A stretch of DNA of 64,000 nt from Myceligenerans crystallogenes (GCF_039529775.1 NZ_BAAANL010000011.1:31115-95114); one strand, 5' to 3'; shown: positions 6,954 to 16,469, numbered from the stretch's first letter. Numbers and translations are program-made. The notes: generated by a model from the letters alone, not told the origin.

Positions 6954-9900
6954 TCAGTGCACGCGCGGGGCCGGTAGCGGCTTCGTCGTGTACTTGAGGC
7001 GGGGAGCCTCCGGGGTCTCCATGCCCTCGCCGAGGTAGTAGGAGACGTGCGGGGGCTGGTTGTACCCCGTGTTCTGCCAGGCCACCGCCAGGCGGTACTG
7101 GGAGTCCGACATGAGGGTGCGGAGCCGGTGCCGCGTCGGGTCCACCGTGGTGGCGATCCGCAGCGCCGTCGAGTCCTCCGTGCGGGTGACGATCTCCTCG
7201 CGCCAGTCACCGAACAGGTCCGCCTGGAGCGCCACGTTGCCCTTCGTCGTGTTGCTCGTCAGCGTCCCCGCGGCGCGGTAGAGCACGTTCTCGGCCTGCG
7301 CCGCCGGGTCCCACTTCGCGATCGTCGGGACGCCCGACGCCGTCGCCATCGAGTAGTCGTGGTCGCCGATCTCCCGCAGGAGGTCGCCGTCCCACCACGT
7401 CACGAAGTTGGCGGCCGGGATCTTGTCCGAGATCTTCTCGCCCGCGGCCGTGTACATCCCGCCGGTCCGCGAGTTCCAGGCGTAGTCCCCGCCGATCACC
7501 CACGCCTCGGCGCCCGGGTGCGCCGGGTCGACGTCGCCGGCCGCGGCACGGCCGGTGTCCTGGACGGCGTCCGTCGTCCAGCGCACCTCGCCCGACCCGG
7601 CGGACCGGAACGAGCTGCCCTTGTTGCCGGACGCGCCCATCGACTCGTGCGGCGTGTACACCTCGAGCCCGTCGGTGGCCGGGTCGAAGTCGCTGACGTG
7701 CAGCGCGTCGCCGTGGCCGAGGCCCGTGGCGTAGAGGCCCTCGCCGTCGTCGTCCACGACCATCGCGCCGAAGACGATCTCGTCCTTCTGGTCACCGTCG
7801 ACGTCCGCGACGGACAGCTGGTGGTTGCCCTGGCCGGTCCACTGCTTCCCGGCCTCGTTCGAGTCGAACGTCCAGCGCCGCCGCAGGTCCTCGCCGTCCC
7901 AGTCGTAGGCGGCCACGACCGTGCGGGTGTAGTACCCGCGGGAGAAGATCGCCGACGGCGTCTCCCCGTCCAGGTACGCCGTGCCCGCGAGGAACCGGTC
8001 GACCCGGTTGCCGTAGGTGTCGCCCCAGTCGCCGACGTTCCCGCGCGGCGGGACGTAGTCCGCCGTGTCGAGCGCCGCGCCCGTGACGCCGTCGAACACC
8101 GTGAGGTACTCCGGGCCGGTGAGCACGTAGCCCGAGGAGTTGCGGTAGTCCGCCCCTGCGTCACCGATGACCGTGCCCGCGCCGTCCCTCGTGCCGTCGG
8201 ACGTCTTGGCCATCAGCTCGGCCCTGCCGTCGCCGTCGTAGTCGAACACCTGGAACTGGGTGTAGTGCGCGCCGGCCCGGATGTTCCGGCCCAGGTCGAT
8301 CCGCCAGAGCCGGGTCCCGTCCATCTCGTACGCGTCGAGGTACACGTTGCCGGTGTAGCCCGCCTGCGAGTTGTCCTTCGCGTTGGACGGGTTCCACTTC
8401 ACGACGACCTCGTACGTCCCGTCGCCGTCGAGATCCGCCGCGGAGGCGTCGTTCGCGCTGTAGGCGTACGTGCCGCCGTCCGGCGTGACGCCGCCCGCCG
8501 GCTTGTCGAGCGGGAGGTCCTTCGCCTGGCCGTCCCACGGCGTGAAGGTCCCGGTGACCCACCGTTCGGTCGCGTCGCTGCCGGTCACCGCGGAGATGCG
8601 GTACCTCGAGCCGGCCGTGCCCGCCGGGTCGGTGACGTTGGTCGAGCCCTTCACCGGGGTCCGCGTGATCCGCTTCCCGTCCCGGTACACGTAGAACCTG
8701 ATCGACCCGGGGTCGTCGCCCAGCAGGCGCCAGCCCAGGTAGACACCGCCCGACGGCAGCGCCGCCGCGACGGGCGCGCGGTCGATCCGCTCGGCCTGCC
8801 GCGCCAGCAGCGTGTCCGCCGTGGAGGTGATCGTGTCCGACGACGCCGAGGGGCCGCCCGCGTTCATCGCCACCACGGTGTAGTAAAAGGGCACCGTGGT
8901 GAGCACGTCCGTGTCCTCGAAGCCGGTCGACGACGTCGTCCCGATCGCGACCTGCTCCCCGTCCGCGGACTCCGCGCGGAACACGCGGTAGTAGGCCGCG
9001 CCGTCGACGGCGTCCCAGCCGAGCGACACCGAGTTCTTCGCGACCGTGCCGAGCCTGGCCCCGCCGGGGGCGGCCGGGACGGTGACGCCGTCGTCGGTCG
9101 TGGAGACCCGCAGCGGCGCGCTGGACAGGCCCTCGGCGCCGGACGCCGTGAGCTTGGCGACCGTGTAGGTGTGCGTCAGGCCCACCAGGGCGGTGGTGTC
9201 CGTGTGGCTCGTCCCGGTGACGTCGGCGACCTTCTCCTTCTGCGCCGAGCCCTCGGCCTGGCGGTAGATCCGGTAGCCGGCGGCGTCGTCGACCCCGTCC
9301 CACGTGAGCGGGACGGACGCCGTGGCGTCGCCGTCGAACGTCACGTCGCCCGCGGCGACGTCGCCGACGCCCACCTCCAGCGGCGTGATCGTCAGGCCGT
9401 TGAGCCAGCCCTTGGCGACGACGTCGAGCGTGCCGTCGGTGACCTCGACCGGCTGGACCGTCTTGCTGGTCACCGTGCCGCGGCCCGCGTTGGCGGAGCC
9501 GTAGTTCTTGCCCTCGAGGGTCAGGTCGAGGCTGGCGGTGCCGATCATGTCGCCCCAGTACGCGGTGACCGCGTAGCTGCCGGGAGCGACGTCGACGGCG
9601 AACGGGGTGGTCGCGGACGGGAGCGAGAAGTCGCGCTCCATGTCGTCCGGCGGCGGGGTGTAGTTCGTGCCGCGGTCGCGGCCGCCGGGGCCGGCGGTGC
9701 TGGTCCACCCGTAGCCGTCGCCCGTGGCGTACAGGGTGTTCTGGTCGACGGCGGTCCAGCCCGCCATCGTCACGTTGCCCGCGAGCTGGAGGTCGAACTG
9801 GTACAGCGGCTTCTTGGTGGTGAACGAGACGGCCTCCGACGGGGCGGAGTCACCCCTGCCGTTCTTGGCGACGACGCGCAGGTCGTAGCCGGTGCCCTCG

Positions 9901-11615
9901 GCCAGGCCGGTGACGTCCGCGACCGCGACGGTCGAGGTCGTGGCCAGGGCCCAGTCCGCCGCCCCGGACTCGCGCCTGTACACCTTGTAGATGTCGGCGC
10001 TCTCGGTCGTGTCCCAGGTCAGGCGGACGCTGGAGCTGGAGACCGCGCTGGTGGCCAGGCCCGTCGGGGCGGCGGGCACCGCGGCGGGCGGGTCGACGGC
10101 GACGACCTCGCCCGAGATCGGCGTCGAGGCCTCCTTCGTGCCCGTGGCGACCAGGCGCGCCATCTGGATGGCGCCGTACTCCTGGAAGTGGGTGTCGTCC
10201 GTGGTGCCGTTGGGGCGGTTCGGGTAGACCCCGGCCGGGACGTGCAGGAACACCGACCTGGCCTCCTCCGCGCCGATCTCGGTGAGGTAGGCGCGGCTGC
10301 TCGCCGACAGGTCGACCAGCGGCACGTCCAGCTCGGCGGCGAGCTCGCGCGCCTGCTGCACGTACTCGGGGAACGAGACGTTCGCCTCGCCCGTGGCGGC
10401 GTCGAACGAGCGCCGGGAGACCGGCGTGACGACGATCGGCGTGGCGCCGCGCTGCCGCGCGCCCTCGACGAAGGTACGCAGGTAGTTGCGGTAGTCGGCC
10501 GGGGCCGCGAAGCGGTCGTCGACGCCGTAGCTGTTGTCGTTGTGGCCGAACTGCGCGTACAGCACGTCGCCCGGGCGGATCTGCGTCAGCACGCCGTCGA
10601 GGCGGCCCTGGCTGATGAAGTTCTTGGTGGACCGGCCGCCGATCGCCCGGTTCACGACGACGACGTCGTCGGACAGGTAGCGGTCGATCATCTGGCCCCA
10701 GCCCGCCTGCGGGACCCAGTACGGGTCGTACGTCTGGACCGTCGAGTCGCCGGTGACCCAGGCGGTCGGCCTGGCGCCCGCCTCGCGCTGCGCCTTCGGG
10801 GTGATCGTGAGGGCCGCGAGCTTGGGGGCGGTGCCGGAGAACTCCAGGTTGAGCTGGCCGTCCACGAGGGCGATGTCGAACGAGGTCTCGACGTACTCGC
10901 CGGGGCCCGCCTGCGAGGCAGCGACCTTGGGCATCTGCTCCGCGGTGATCGCGATGTCGGTGTCACCCGCCGCGTCGCCCGCGACGACCGTGACCGTGTA
11001 GTCGCGGTTCGGCAGGTCGGCGACGAGCTCGGTGTCGCCGACGGTGACGAAGTCCGACCTCAGGGCGTCGTCGGTGCCGCGGTCCGTCTCGGTGACCGCG
11101 GACGGGTCCACGAAGCCGAGGCGGGACTCCGCGGTGTAGGCGGTCGAGGCGCGGACGGCGGTGGCGCCGTCGGCCACCGCGCCGGAGCCGAGGTCCAGCC
11201 GGAGGCCGGTGCCCGGGACCTCGACGTCGGCGGCGCCGACGAGGGAGCCGACGGCGGCCGCGCTGGGCGCGCTCGCACCGGAGGTGTCGGTCGCGGTGGC
11301 GCGGTAGTAGTGCACCGTGCCGGTGTCGATGCCGGAGTCGGTGGCGAACACCGTGCGCTCGCCGGTGGTGGCGACCGGGGCCCACGGGCCGTCCGGGCTG
11401 TCCGCGCGCTCCAGGGTGTAGCCGGTGGCGCCGGTGACGGCGTTCCAGCGCATGGTCAGGGAGTCGCCGGTGGCGTGGGCGACGCGCACCGAGGTCGGTG
11501 CGGCAGGGGCCGCGCTGGCGGCGACGGCGGTGACGACGCCGGCCGGCAGCGCCAGCGCCGCGGCAATCGCCACGGCACGGCGACGCCGGACTTCTCGGGG
11601 AAAGGCAAAGGGCAC
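6954..11615 (-). CDS. Secreted bifunctional rhamnogalacturonan acetylesterase (CE12) / rhamnogalacturonan lyase (PL11) with Fn3 modules
   Basis: This 1553-aa protein appears to de-acetylate and then cleave rhamnogalacturonan-I, the hairy part of pectin. GTG start at 11615 with GAGGTGAG just upstream; a basic n-region and hydrophobic core end at ASAAPAAP (about residue 37). Domain order: Fn3 (about 37-125); a beta-sandwich-like stretch; CE12 SGNH esterase (about 280-490) with GDST (Ser291), GHND (357-360) and DDTH (Asp473/His476); Fn3 (about 510-600); a malectin/CBM-like module (about 605-745) containing DGYGWTST and AYWGD; two Fn3 repeats (about 750-930); PL11 lyase (about 936-1553) with AAALPSGGVYLGWRLLGDD and WNPSNAKDNSQAGYTGN. 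It is monocistronic, with a candidate LacI-type operator upstream. The catalytic triad is complete. Endo versus exo action of the lyase is not decided by sequence. Confidence 0.9.
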   Translation of the reverse strand: MPFAFPREVRRRRAVAIAAALALPAGVVTAVAASAAPAAPTSVRVAHATGDSLTMRWNAVTGATGYTLERADSPDGPWAPVATTGERTVFATDSGIDTGTVHYYRATATDTSGASAPSAAAVGSLVGAADVEVPGTGLRLDLGSGAVADGATAVRASTAYTAESRLGFVDPSAVTETDRGTDDALRSDFVTVGDTELVADLPNRDYTVTVVAGDAAGDTDIAITAEQMPKVAASQAGPGEYVETSFDIALVDGQLNLEFSGTAPKLAALTITPKAQREAGARPTAWVTGDSTVQTYDPYWVPQAGWGQMIDRYLSDDVVVVNRAIGGRSTKNFISQGRLDGVLTQIRPGDVLYAQFGHNDNSYGVDDRFAAPADYRNYLRTFVEGARQRGATPIVVTPVSRRSFDAATGEANVSFPEYVQQARELAAELDVPLVDLSASSRAYLTEIGAEEARSVFLHVPAGVYPNRPNGTTDDTHFQEYGAIQMARLVATGTKEASTPISGEVVAVDPPAAVPAAPTGLATSAVSSSSVRLTWDTTESADIYKVYRRESGAADWALATTSTVAVADVTGLAEGTGYDLRVVAKNGRGDSAPSEAVSFTTKKPLYQFDLQLAGNVTMAGWTAVDQNTLYATGDGYGWTSTAGPGGRDRGTNYTPPPDDMERDFSLPSATTPFAVDVAPGSYAVTAYWGDMIGTASLDLTLEGKNYGSANAGRGTVTSKTVQPVEVTDGTLDVVAKGWLNGLTITPLEVGVGDVAAGDVTFDGDATASVPLTWDGVDDAAGYRIYRQAEGSAQKEKVADVTGTSHTDTTALVGLTHTYTVAKLTASGAEGLSSAPLRVSTTDDGVTVPAAPGGARLGTVAKNSVSLGWDAVDGAAYYRVFRAESADGEQVAIGTTSSTGFEDTDVLTTVPFYYTVVAMNAGGPSASSDTITSTADTLLARQAERIDRAPVAAALPSGGVYLGWRLLGDDPGSIRFYVYRDGKRITRTPVKGSTNVTDPAGTAGSRYRISAVTGSDATERWVTGTFTPWDGQAKDLPLDKPAGGVTPDGGTYAYSANDASAADLDGDGTYEVVVKWNPSNAKDNSQAGYTGNVYLDAYEMDGTRLWRIDLGRNIRAGAHYTQFQVFDYDGDGRAELMAKTSDGTRDGAGTVIGDAGADYRNSSGYVLTGPEYLTVFDGVTGAALDTADYVPPRGNVGDWGDTYGNRVDRFLAGTAYLDGETPSAIFSRGYYTRTVVAAYDWDGEDLRRRWTFDSNEAGKQWTGQGNHQLSVADVDGDQKDEIVFGAMVVDDDGEGLYATGLGHGDALHVSDFDPATDGLEVYTPHESMGASGNKGSSFRSAGSGEVRWTTDAVQDTGRAAAGDVDPAHPGAEAWVIGGDYAWNSRTGGMYTAAGEKISDKIPAANFVTWWDGDLLREIGDHDYSMATASGVPTIAKWDPAAQAENVLYRAAGTLTSNTTKGNVALQADLFGDWREEIVTRTEDSTALRIATTVDPTRHRLRTLMSDSQYRLAVAWQNTGYNQPPHVSYYLGEGMETPEAPRLKYTTKPLPAPRVH

Positions 11616-11685
11616 GGGGGCTCACCTCGCGGTCTCTTCGTCGAGCTGCGGCGCTCCGTCGTCGGAGCGCTGGGAACGGGCGGGC

Positions 11686-11713
11686 GAAACCCTTCGGCCA
11701 TTGAAAGGTTTCA
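11686..11713. promoter_or_regulatory. Candidate LacI-family operator upstream of the rhamnogalacturonan gene
   Basis: TGAAAGGTTTCA (11702-11713) has perfect 5-bp arms (TGAAA/TTTCA) around GG, the shape of LacI-family operators. It lies 87-98 bp upstream of the GTG. GAAACC at 11686-11691 can also pair with GGTTTC at 11707-11712, so an RNA hairpin is an alternative reading. The 225-bp gap between this gene and glgX otherwise holds only a short hairpin at 11651-11670. Confidence 0.45.
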
Positions 11714-11836
11714 TTCGCTCGGAGCCCATCATGCATGAGGCGGCCGACCGTGTCCAGACCGATCCGGAAAGCGCTACCCGTGGCGGCCGGCCGGCGGACA
11801 CCCGGCGGCCTGCCGGGTGGCCGCGCGACCACCCGG

Positions 11837-14338
11837 CTAGCCCGTCGTGACGAAGACCTGGATCGAGAGGGCGTCGAGCGTGGTGGTGCCGTCGCACCGG
11901 CGCTCCTCCTCGTCCGGGGGCTCGGGACGGTCCCAGGCCGAGTCCCAGACGCGGTTCCAGCGCCGGGCGGGCGCGGCGGTGCCGGAAGCGCTGCCGGAAG
12001 CGGCGTCGTCGGGCGCGGTGTCGTCGGGCGCGGTGTCGTCGGGCGCGACGCCGTCGGGCGCGACGCCGTCGGGCACGGCGCCGTCGGGCACGGCGCCGTC
12101 GGGCACAGCGGCGCCGGCCGCGGCCGCGGCCGCGGCCGCGGCCGCTCCCGTGCCGGGGACGGGCGCGAGGCGGACGACGACGTCGGACAACCCTCCGTTG
12201 AGCACCACCAGCACGTCCGCGTCGGCGTCCCCCGGCCCCGAGCGCAGCATCTGCAGCACCCGCAACCCCGGCGTGCCCCACTTCCCGCCGTCCATCTGCT
12301 CGCCGGTGCCGGCGTACCACAGCAGGTCCGGGTCGGGCTCGTGCGGCCGCGGCGTCCCGAGGAAGAACGAGTCCGCGCGCAGCGCGGCGTGCTCGTGCCG
12401 CAGCCGGGCGAGGAACCGCGTCGTGGCCAGCAGGTCCTCGCCCGCCGCGTCGAGCTTCCACGGCACCCAGGAGGTCTCGTTGTCCTGCACGTAGGCGTTG
12501 TTGTTGCCGCCCTGCGAGCGCCCCGACTCGTCGCCGGCCGTGATCATCGGCGTCCCGGCGCCGAGCAGCAGCATCGCGAGCAGGTTGCGCTGCGACCTGC
12601 GCCGCAGCGGCACGATGGCCTCCCACGGCTCCTCGTAGGCGTCGTCGCCCTGCGGGGTGTGCCCCTCCAGGCCGTGGTTCCAGGAGAGGTTGTTGTCGGT
12701 GCCGTCGCGGTTGTCCTCGCCGTTGGCGTGGTTGCGCTTGTGCTCGTAGGCGACCAGGTCCGCGAGCGTGAAGCCGTCGTGCGCGGTCACGTAGTTCACC
12801 GACGCGACCGGCCCGCGCACCAGCGGCGGGTCCCCCGGGCCGAACAGGTCCGCCGAGCCCGCGAGCCGCGTGGCGAGGTCCCGTAGCCCGCGCATCTCGC
12901 CGCCGTGCGACCCGTGCTTGGGGGCGTCCAGCCAGAACCCGCGCACCGCGTCGCGGAACCTGTCGTTCCACTCGGCGATCGGCGGCGGGAACTGCCCGGT
13001 CTGCCAGCCGCCGGGCCCCACGTCCCACGGCTCGGCCACGAGCTTCAGCCCGGACAGCAGCGGGTCGGTCTGCAGCGCCACCAGGAACGGGTGGTCGGGG
13101 TCGAACCCGTAGTTGCCCCGCCCGAGCGTGGTCATCAGGTCGAACCGGAACCCGTCCACGCCGATCGTGGTGGCCCAGTACCGCAGCGAGTCCAGCGCGA
13201 GCTGCACCACCCGCGTGCGCCGGAAGTCCAGGGAGTTGCCGCAGCCGGTGACGTCCGCGAGCGCCGCGGGCGACGCGCCGTCGTGCAGGTAGTAGACGGG
13301 GTTGTCGAGGCCGCGCCAGGACAGGTGCAGGCTGTCCTGCCCGCCCTCGCAGGTGTGGTTGTAGACGACGTCCAGCAGCACCTCGATGCCGGCCTCGTGC
13401 AGCAGGTGCACCATGCCGCGCACCTCGTCGAGCACGGCCTCGGCGCCGCGGCGCTGCGCGGCGCGGGTCGCGTAGGCGGTGTTGGGCGCGAAGAACCCGA
13501 GGGTGTTGTAGCCCCAGTAGTTGGTGCGGCCCTTGGTGGCGAGCCAGGGCTCGGTGGCGCTCGCGTGGATCGGCAGGAGCTCGAGGGTGGTGACGCCGAG
13601 CGCCTTGAGGTGCTCGATGGTCGCGGGGTGCGCGACCCCGGCGTAGGTGCCGCGCAGTTCCTCGGGGATCCCGTCGTGCAGCATGGTCAGCCCGCGCACG
13701 TGCGCCTCGTAGACGACGGTGTCCGCCCAGGGCACGCGCGGCCTGGTCAGGGGTGGCGGCGGCGGCAGCGGGCCGACGACGACGCCGTGCGGCACGTGCG
13801 CGATCGAGTCCCGCGGGTCGGCAGGCCCGTAGGGATCGGCGACGAGGGCGTCGCTGCCGGGGGCCGACGGCGAGCCGAGCACCTCGGGCGCGTAGGTGAC
13901 CCTGCCGACCAGGCCCCGGGCGTACGGGTCCACGAGGAGCTTGGCGGGGTTGTACCGCAGCCCGGCCCGCGGGTCCCAGGGCCCGTAGGCGCGGAACCCG
14001 TACCGCTGACCGGGCTGGACGCCCGGGACGTGGGTGTGCCAGACGCCGTAGACCGGGCCCTCGAGCTCGATGCGGCGCTCGCCGTACCGGGCCGGGTCGG
14101 TCTCGGGCAGGCCGGGGTTCACGACGTCGATGAGGCACAGGTCCATCGCGGTGGCGTGCGACGCGAGGACGGCGACGTCGATGCCGCCGTCCCGCGTGGG
14201 GTGCACGCCCAGCGGCGGCACGTGGCTGCGGTGCCGGGTGGGACGCTTGAGCGGCCGGACGACGGGCCGCGGCTCGGGATCTCCGGGGAAACGCTGGGGT
14301 GTGGCTGTGACGGGCGGGGACTTCCGTTCGGGCGCCAT
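11837..14338 (-). CDS. glgX: Glycogen debranching enzyme GlgX (GH13_11)
   Basis: GlgX hydrolyses alpha-1,6 branches of phosphorylase-trimmed glycogen in the cytoplasm. The 833-aa protein has an N-terminal CBM48-like region (GVWHTHVPGVQPGQRYGFRA), then the GH13 barrel: DVVYNHTCEG, GFRFDLMTTLGR with nucleophile Asp400, VAEPWDVG with Glu436 and VTAHDGFTL with Asp521. The C-terminal domain is interrupted by a poly-Ala run and a pentapeptide repeat (VPDGA-type) encoded by a 15-bp tandem array. The other alpha-glucan genes (glgP, glgE, treS, mak, glgB) are 24-46 kb away. The start at 14338 lacks a strong ribosome site; no better ATG is seen nearby. Confidence 0.95.
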   Translation of the reverse strand: MAPERKSPPVTATPQRFPGDPEPRPVVRPLKRPTRHRSHVPPLGVHPTRDGGIDVAVLASHATAMDLCLIDVVNPGLPETDPARYGERRIELEGPVYGVWHTHVPGVQPGQRYGFRAYGPWDPRAGLRYNPAKLLVDPYARGLVGRVTYAPEVLGSPSAPGSDALVADPYGPADPRDSIAHVPHGVVVGPLPPPPPLTRPRVPWADTVVYEAHVRGLTMLHDGIPEELRGTYAGVAHPATIEHLKALGVTTLELLPIHASATEPWLATKGRTNYWGYNTLGFFAPNTAYATRAAQRRGAEAVLDEVRGMVHLLHEAGIEVLLDVVYNHTCEGGQDSLHLSWRGLDNPVYYLHDGASPAALADVTGCGNSLDFRRTRVVQLALDSLRYWATTIGVDGFRFDLMTTLGRGNYGFDPDHPFLVALQTDPLLSGLKLVAEPWDVGPGGWQTGQFPPPIAEWNDRFRDAVRGFWLDAPKHGSHGGEMRGLRDLATRLAGSADLFGPGDPPLVRGPVASVNYVTAHDGFTLADLVAYEHKRNHANGEDNRDGTDNNLSWNHGLEGHTPQGDDAYEEPWEAIVPLRRRSQRNLLAMLLLGAGTPMITAGDESGRSQGGNNNAYVQDNETSWVPWKLDAAGEDLLATTRFLARLRHEHAALRADSFFLGTPRPHEPDPDLLWYAGTGEQMDGGKWGTPGLRVLQMLRSGPGDADADVLVVLNGGLSDVVVRLAPVPGTGAAAAAAAAAAGAAVPDGAVPDGAVPDGVAPDGVAPDDTAPDDTAPDDAASGSASGTAAPARRWNRVWDSAWDRPEPPDEEERRCDGTTTLDALSIQVFVTTG
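12006..12110. repeat. 15-bp tandem repeat, seven units, inside glgX
   Basis: Seven consecutive 15-bp units of type TCGTCGGGCGCGGTG / CCGTCGGGCACGGCG run from 12006 to 12110. They encode the pentapeptide repeat (V/A)PDGA or APDDT and are followed by GCGGCC hexamers (to about 12145) encoding an alanine run. Reading frame is kept. Units differ by a few bases, so the array is not brand new. Confidence 0.9.
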
Positions 14339-14410
14339 GGTCCCATCGTGGCAAACCCGCGGCCCGCAAGCAGCATCACTTCGGATCTATCCACGGACGG
14401 TGCGCGCGGT

Positions 14411-14416
14411 TACGCT
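14411..14416 (+). promoter_or_regulatory. Leaderless-type -10 element of the COG3573 flavoprotein gene
   Basis: TACGCT lies 6 nt before the ATG at 14423, with no Shine-Dalgarno sequence. The 84-bp gap separates this gene from the divergent glgX. Confidence 0.45.
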
Positions 14417-14422
14417 TCCCGC

Positions 14423-16273
14423 ATGCCTGACGCCGACTTCAACAACGGCCCGGCCGGCAGGGGTGCCGCCGAGGCCGACGTCGTCGTGATCGGGGCCGGC
14501 CTGTCCGGCCTCGTGACCGCCACGGAGCTCGCGGCCGCGGGCAAACGGGTGATCGTGCTGGACCAGGAGCCGCAGCCTTCCCTCGGCGGGCAGGCGTGGT
14601 GGTCGTTCGGCGGGCTGTTCCTCGTGGACTCGCCGGAGCAGCGCCGCCTCGGCGTGCGCGACAGCGCGGAACTCGCGTTCGCGGACTGGCTGGGCTCGGC
14701 GCAGTTCGCCGCCGGGGCGGACCGCGGCGTAGGGCCGGATCGGTACGGGTACGACTGGGCCAAGGGCTTCGTCGAGTTCGCCGCGGGCGAGATGCGTCCA
14801 TGGCTGCGATCCAAGGGCGTGAGCTGGTTCCCGCTGGTCCAGTGGGCGGAGCGCGGCGGCTATCCGGCGGGGACGGGGATCGTCGACGCACCGGGGGCGA
14901 GCGCTCCCGGCGGCTCGGCGCCCGGCGGCGTCGTCGGCGATCAAGCTGCCGAGGGCCGCGGCACTGCCCCCGGGCAGATCGCGCACGGCAACTCCGTGCC
15001 GCGGTTCCATGTCACCTGGGGCACCGGGCCGGGGATCCTCGCGCCGTTCGTCGCGGCCGCGCGCGAGGCGCACCGCGCCGGGCGGCTGGAGATCCGGTTC
15101 CGGCATCGCGTCGTGGAGGTGCTGACGTCCGGCGGCGCCGTGACCGGTGTGCGCGCGCAGGTGCTGGCCGACGACGCCGCCCCGGGCCGCGCACCCTTCG
15201 CGGGGCGCGGGGCGCCGTCGTCCCGCGAGGTGACCGGCGAGGTGGAGCTGCGCGCGCAGGCCGTCGTCGTCGCGTCGGGCGGGATCGGGGCGAACCACGC
15301 GGTCGCGCGGGCCCGCTGGCCGGAGTCGGCCGGGCGGCTGCCGGAACGGATGCTGTCGGGGGTGCCGGACTCCACCGACGGGCTGATGATCGGGATCGCG
15401 CGCGACGCCGGGGGCGCCGTCGTCCACGAGGACCGGATGTGGCACTACCCCGAGGGGATCGCGAACCACTCCCCCGTCTGGACCGACCACGGGATCCGGA
15501 TCCTGCCCGGGCCGTCGTCGCTCTGGCTCGACGCCGACGGCGGGCGGCTGCCCGCGCCGCTGTACCCCGGCTTCGACGCGCTCGGCGCGCTGCGGCACAT
15601 CACGAGCCGCGGCGACGACCACTCCTGGTTCGTGCTGAACAAGACGATCATGGAGAAGGAGTTCGCGCTGTCGGGCTCGGAGCAGAACCCGGACCTGACG
15701 GGCCGGTCGGTGCCGCAGCTCCTCGACCGCGTGCGCGGGCGGGCGGTCCCGGTGCGCACTTTCGCGGAGCAGTCGCCGGAGTTCGTGTGGGGGTCGACGG
15801 CGGCGGAGCTGGCGGCGGGGATGAACGCGCTGACCTCGGCGACCCCCGGTTCGCGCGGGCACATCGACGCGGAGGAGCTCGACCGGCTGATCGCCGCGCG
15901 CGACGCCCAGGTGCTGTCCGGCCTGGGCAAGGACCCGCAGGTGGTGGCGACGCGCGCGGCGCGCGCGTTCTGGGTGGACCGCAGGATCCGCGTCGCGCCC
16001 GCCCGCGCGCTCACCGACCCGGCGGACGGCCCGATGCTCGCGGTGCGGCTCTCGGTGCTGACCCGCAAGACCCTCGGCGGCCTGTGGTGCGACGCCGCGG
16101 GGCGGGTCCTGGACCCGGCGGGCGAGGTGGTCGAGGGCCTGTGGGCGGCCGGCGAGGCCGCGGGCTTCGGCGGCGGCGGCGTCCACGGCCACCGGGCGCT
16201 GGAGGGCACGTTCCTGGGCGGGTGCCTCTTCACCGGGCGGACCACGGGGCGGGCGATCGCCGGATCCCTCTGA
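14423..16273 (+). CDS. FAD-binding dehydrogenase, COG3573 / KstD-like
   Basis: A 616-aa flavoprotein of the FAD_binding_2 (fumarate reductase/3-ketosteroid dehydrogenase) superfamily. The dinucleotide fold VVVIGAGLSGLVTATELAA is at about residues 22-40, followed by LGGQAWWSFGGLFLVDSPEQ, which is characteristic of the COG3573 group. The segment GNSVPRFHVTWGTGPG and the C-terminal LGGLWCDAAGRVLD, GLWAAGEAAGFGGGGVHGH and LEGTFLGGCLFTGR complete the FAD and substrate domains. No signal peptide. A Gly/Ala/Pro-rich insertion sits at about residues 155-185. The true substrate is unknown; steroid dehydrogenation should not be assumed, as no steroid genes are nearby. Confidence 0.85.
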   Translation: MPDADFNNGPAGRGAAEADVVVIGAGLSGLVTATELAAAGKRVIVLDQEPQPSLGGQAWWSFGGLFLVDSPEQRRLGVRDSAELAFADWLGSAQFAAGADRGVGPDRYGYDWAKGFVEFAAGEMRPWLRSKGVSWFPLVQWAERGGYPAGTGIVDAPGASAPGGSAPGGVVGDQAAEGRGTAPGQIAHGNSVPRFHVTWGTGPGILAPFVAAAREAHRAGRLEIRFRHRVVEVLTSGGAVTGVRAQVLADDAAPGRAPFAGRGAPSSREVTGEVELRAQAVVVASGGIGANHAVARARWPESAGRLPERMLSGVPDSTDGLMIGIARDAGGAVVHEDRMWHYPEGIANHSPVWTDHGIRILPGPSSLWLDADGGRLPAPLYPGFDALGALRHITSRGDDHSWFVLNKTIMEKEFALSGSEQNPDLTGRSVPQLLDRVRGRAVPVRTFAEQSPEFVWGSTAAELAAGMNALTSATPGSRGHIDAEELDRLIAARDAQVLSGLGKDPQVVATRAARAFWVDRRIRVAPARALTDPADGPMLAVRLSVLTRKTLGGLWCDAAGRVLDPAGEVVEGLWAAGEAAGFGGGGVHGHRALEGTFLGGCLFTGRTTGRAIAGSL

Positions 16274-16299
16274 CCGGGGCTGCGGCCGGTCGCCGGCCC

Positions 16300-16385
16300 G
16301 GGGCCGGTGACCGGAGCCGGGCCGGTGACCGGACCTGGGTCAGTGGCCGGACCTGGGCGGCCCGCGACCGGACCCGGCCCGGCGT
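16300..16385. repeat. Degenerate GC-rich direct repeats between the flavoprotein gene and the pheA operon
   Basis: Three to four degenerate copies (about 18-20 bp) of GGGCCGGTGACCGGAGCC occur in tandem in the 209-bp gap: GGCCGGTGACCGGA twice, then GTGGCCGGACCTG and GCGACCGGACCC. The role is unknown; each copy can fold on itself weakly. Confidence 0.5.
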
Positions 16386-16469
16386 CCAGGGCTGCGGCCG
16401 GCCGCCACCACGGCGGAATTCGGCGGCCCCGCCGGGCGGACAGGTGACGCACGCGGCGAGCCGGGGCAG

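Noticed and set aside
11651..11676. Possible CelR-type site near GGAGCGCT upstream of the rhamnogalacturonan gene
   Set aside because: Only half of the TGGGAGCGCTCCCA consensus is present; the symmetric part is better explained as the hairpin GCGCTCCG/CGGAGCGC.
7047..11738. 1563-codon open frame on the plus strand, antisense to the rhamnogalacturonan gene
   Set aside because: Its translation is Arg/Val/Gly-rich without domains. Long stop-free antisense frames are expected at this GC content, while the minus-strand frame has clear CE12 and PL11 motifs.
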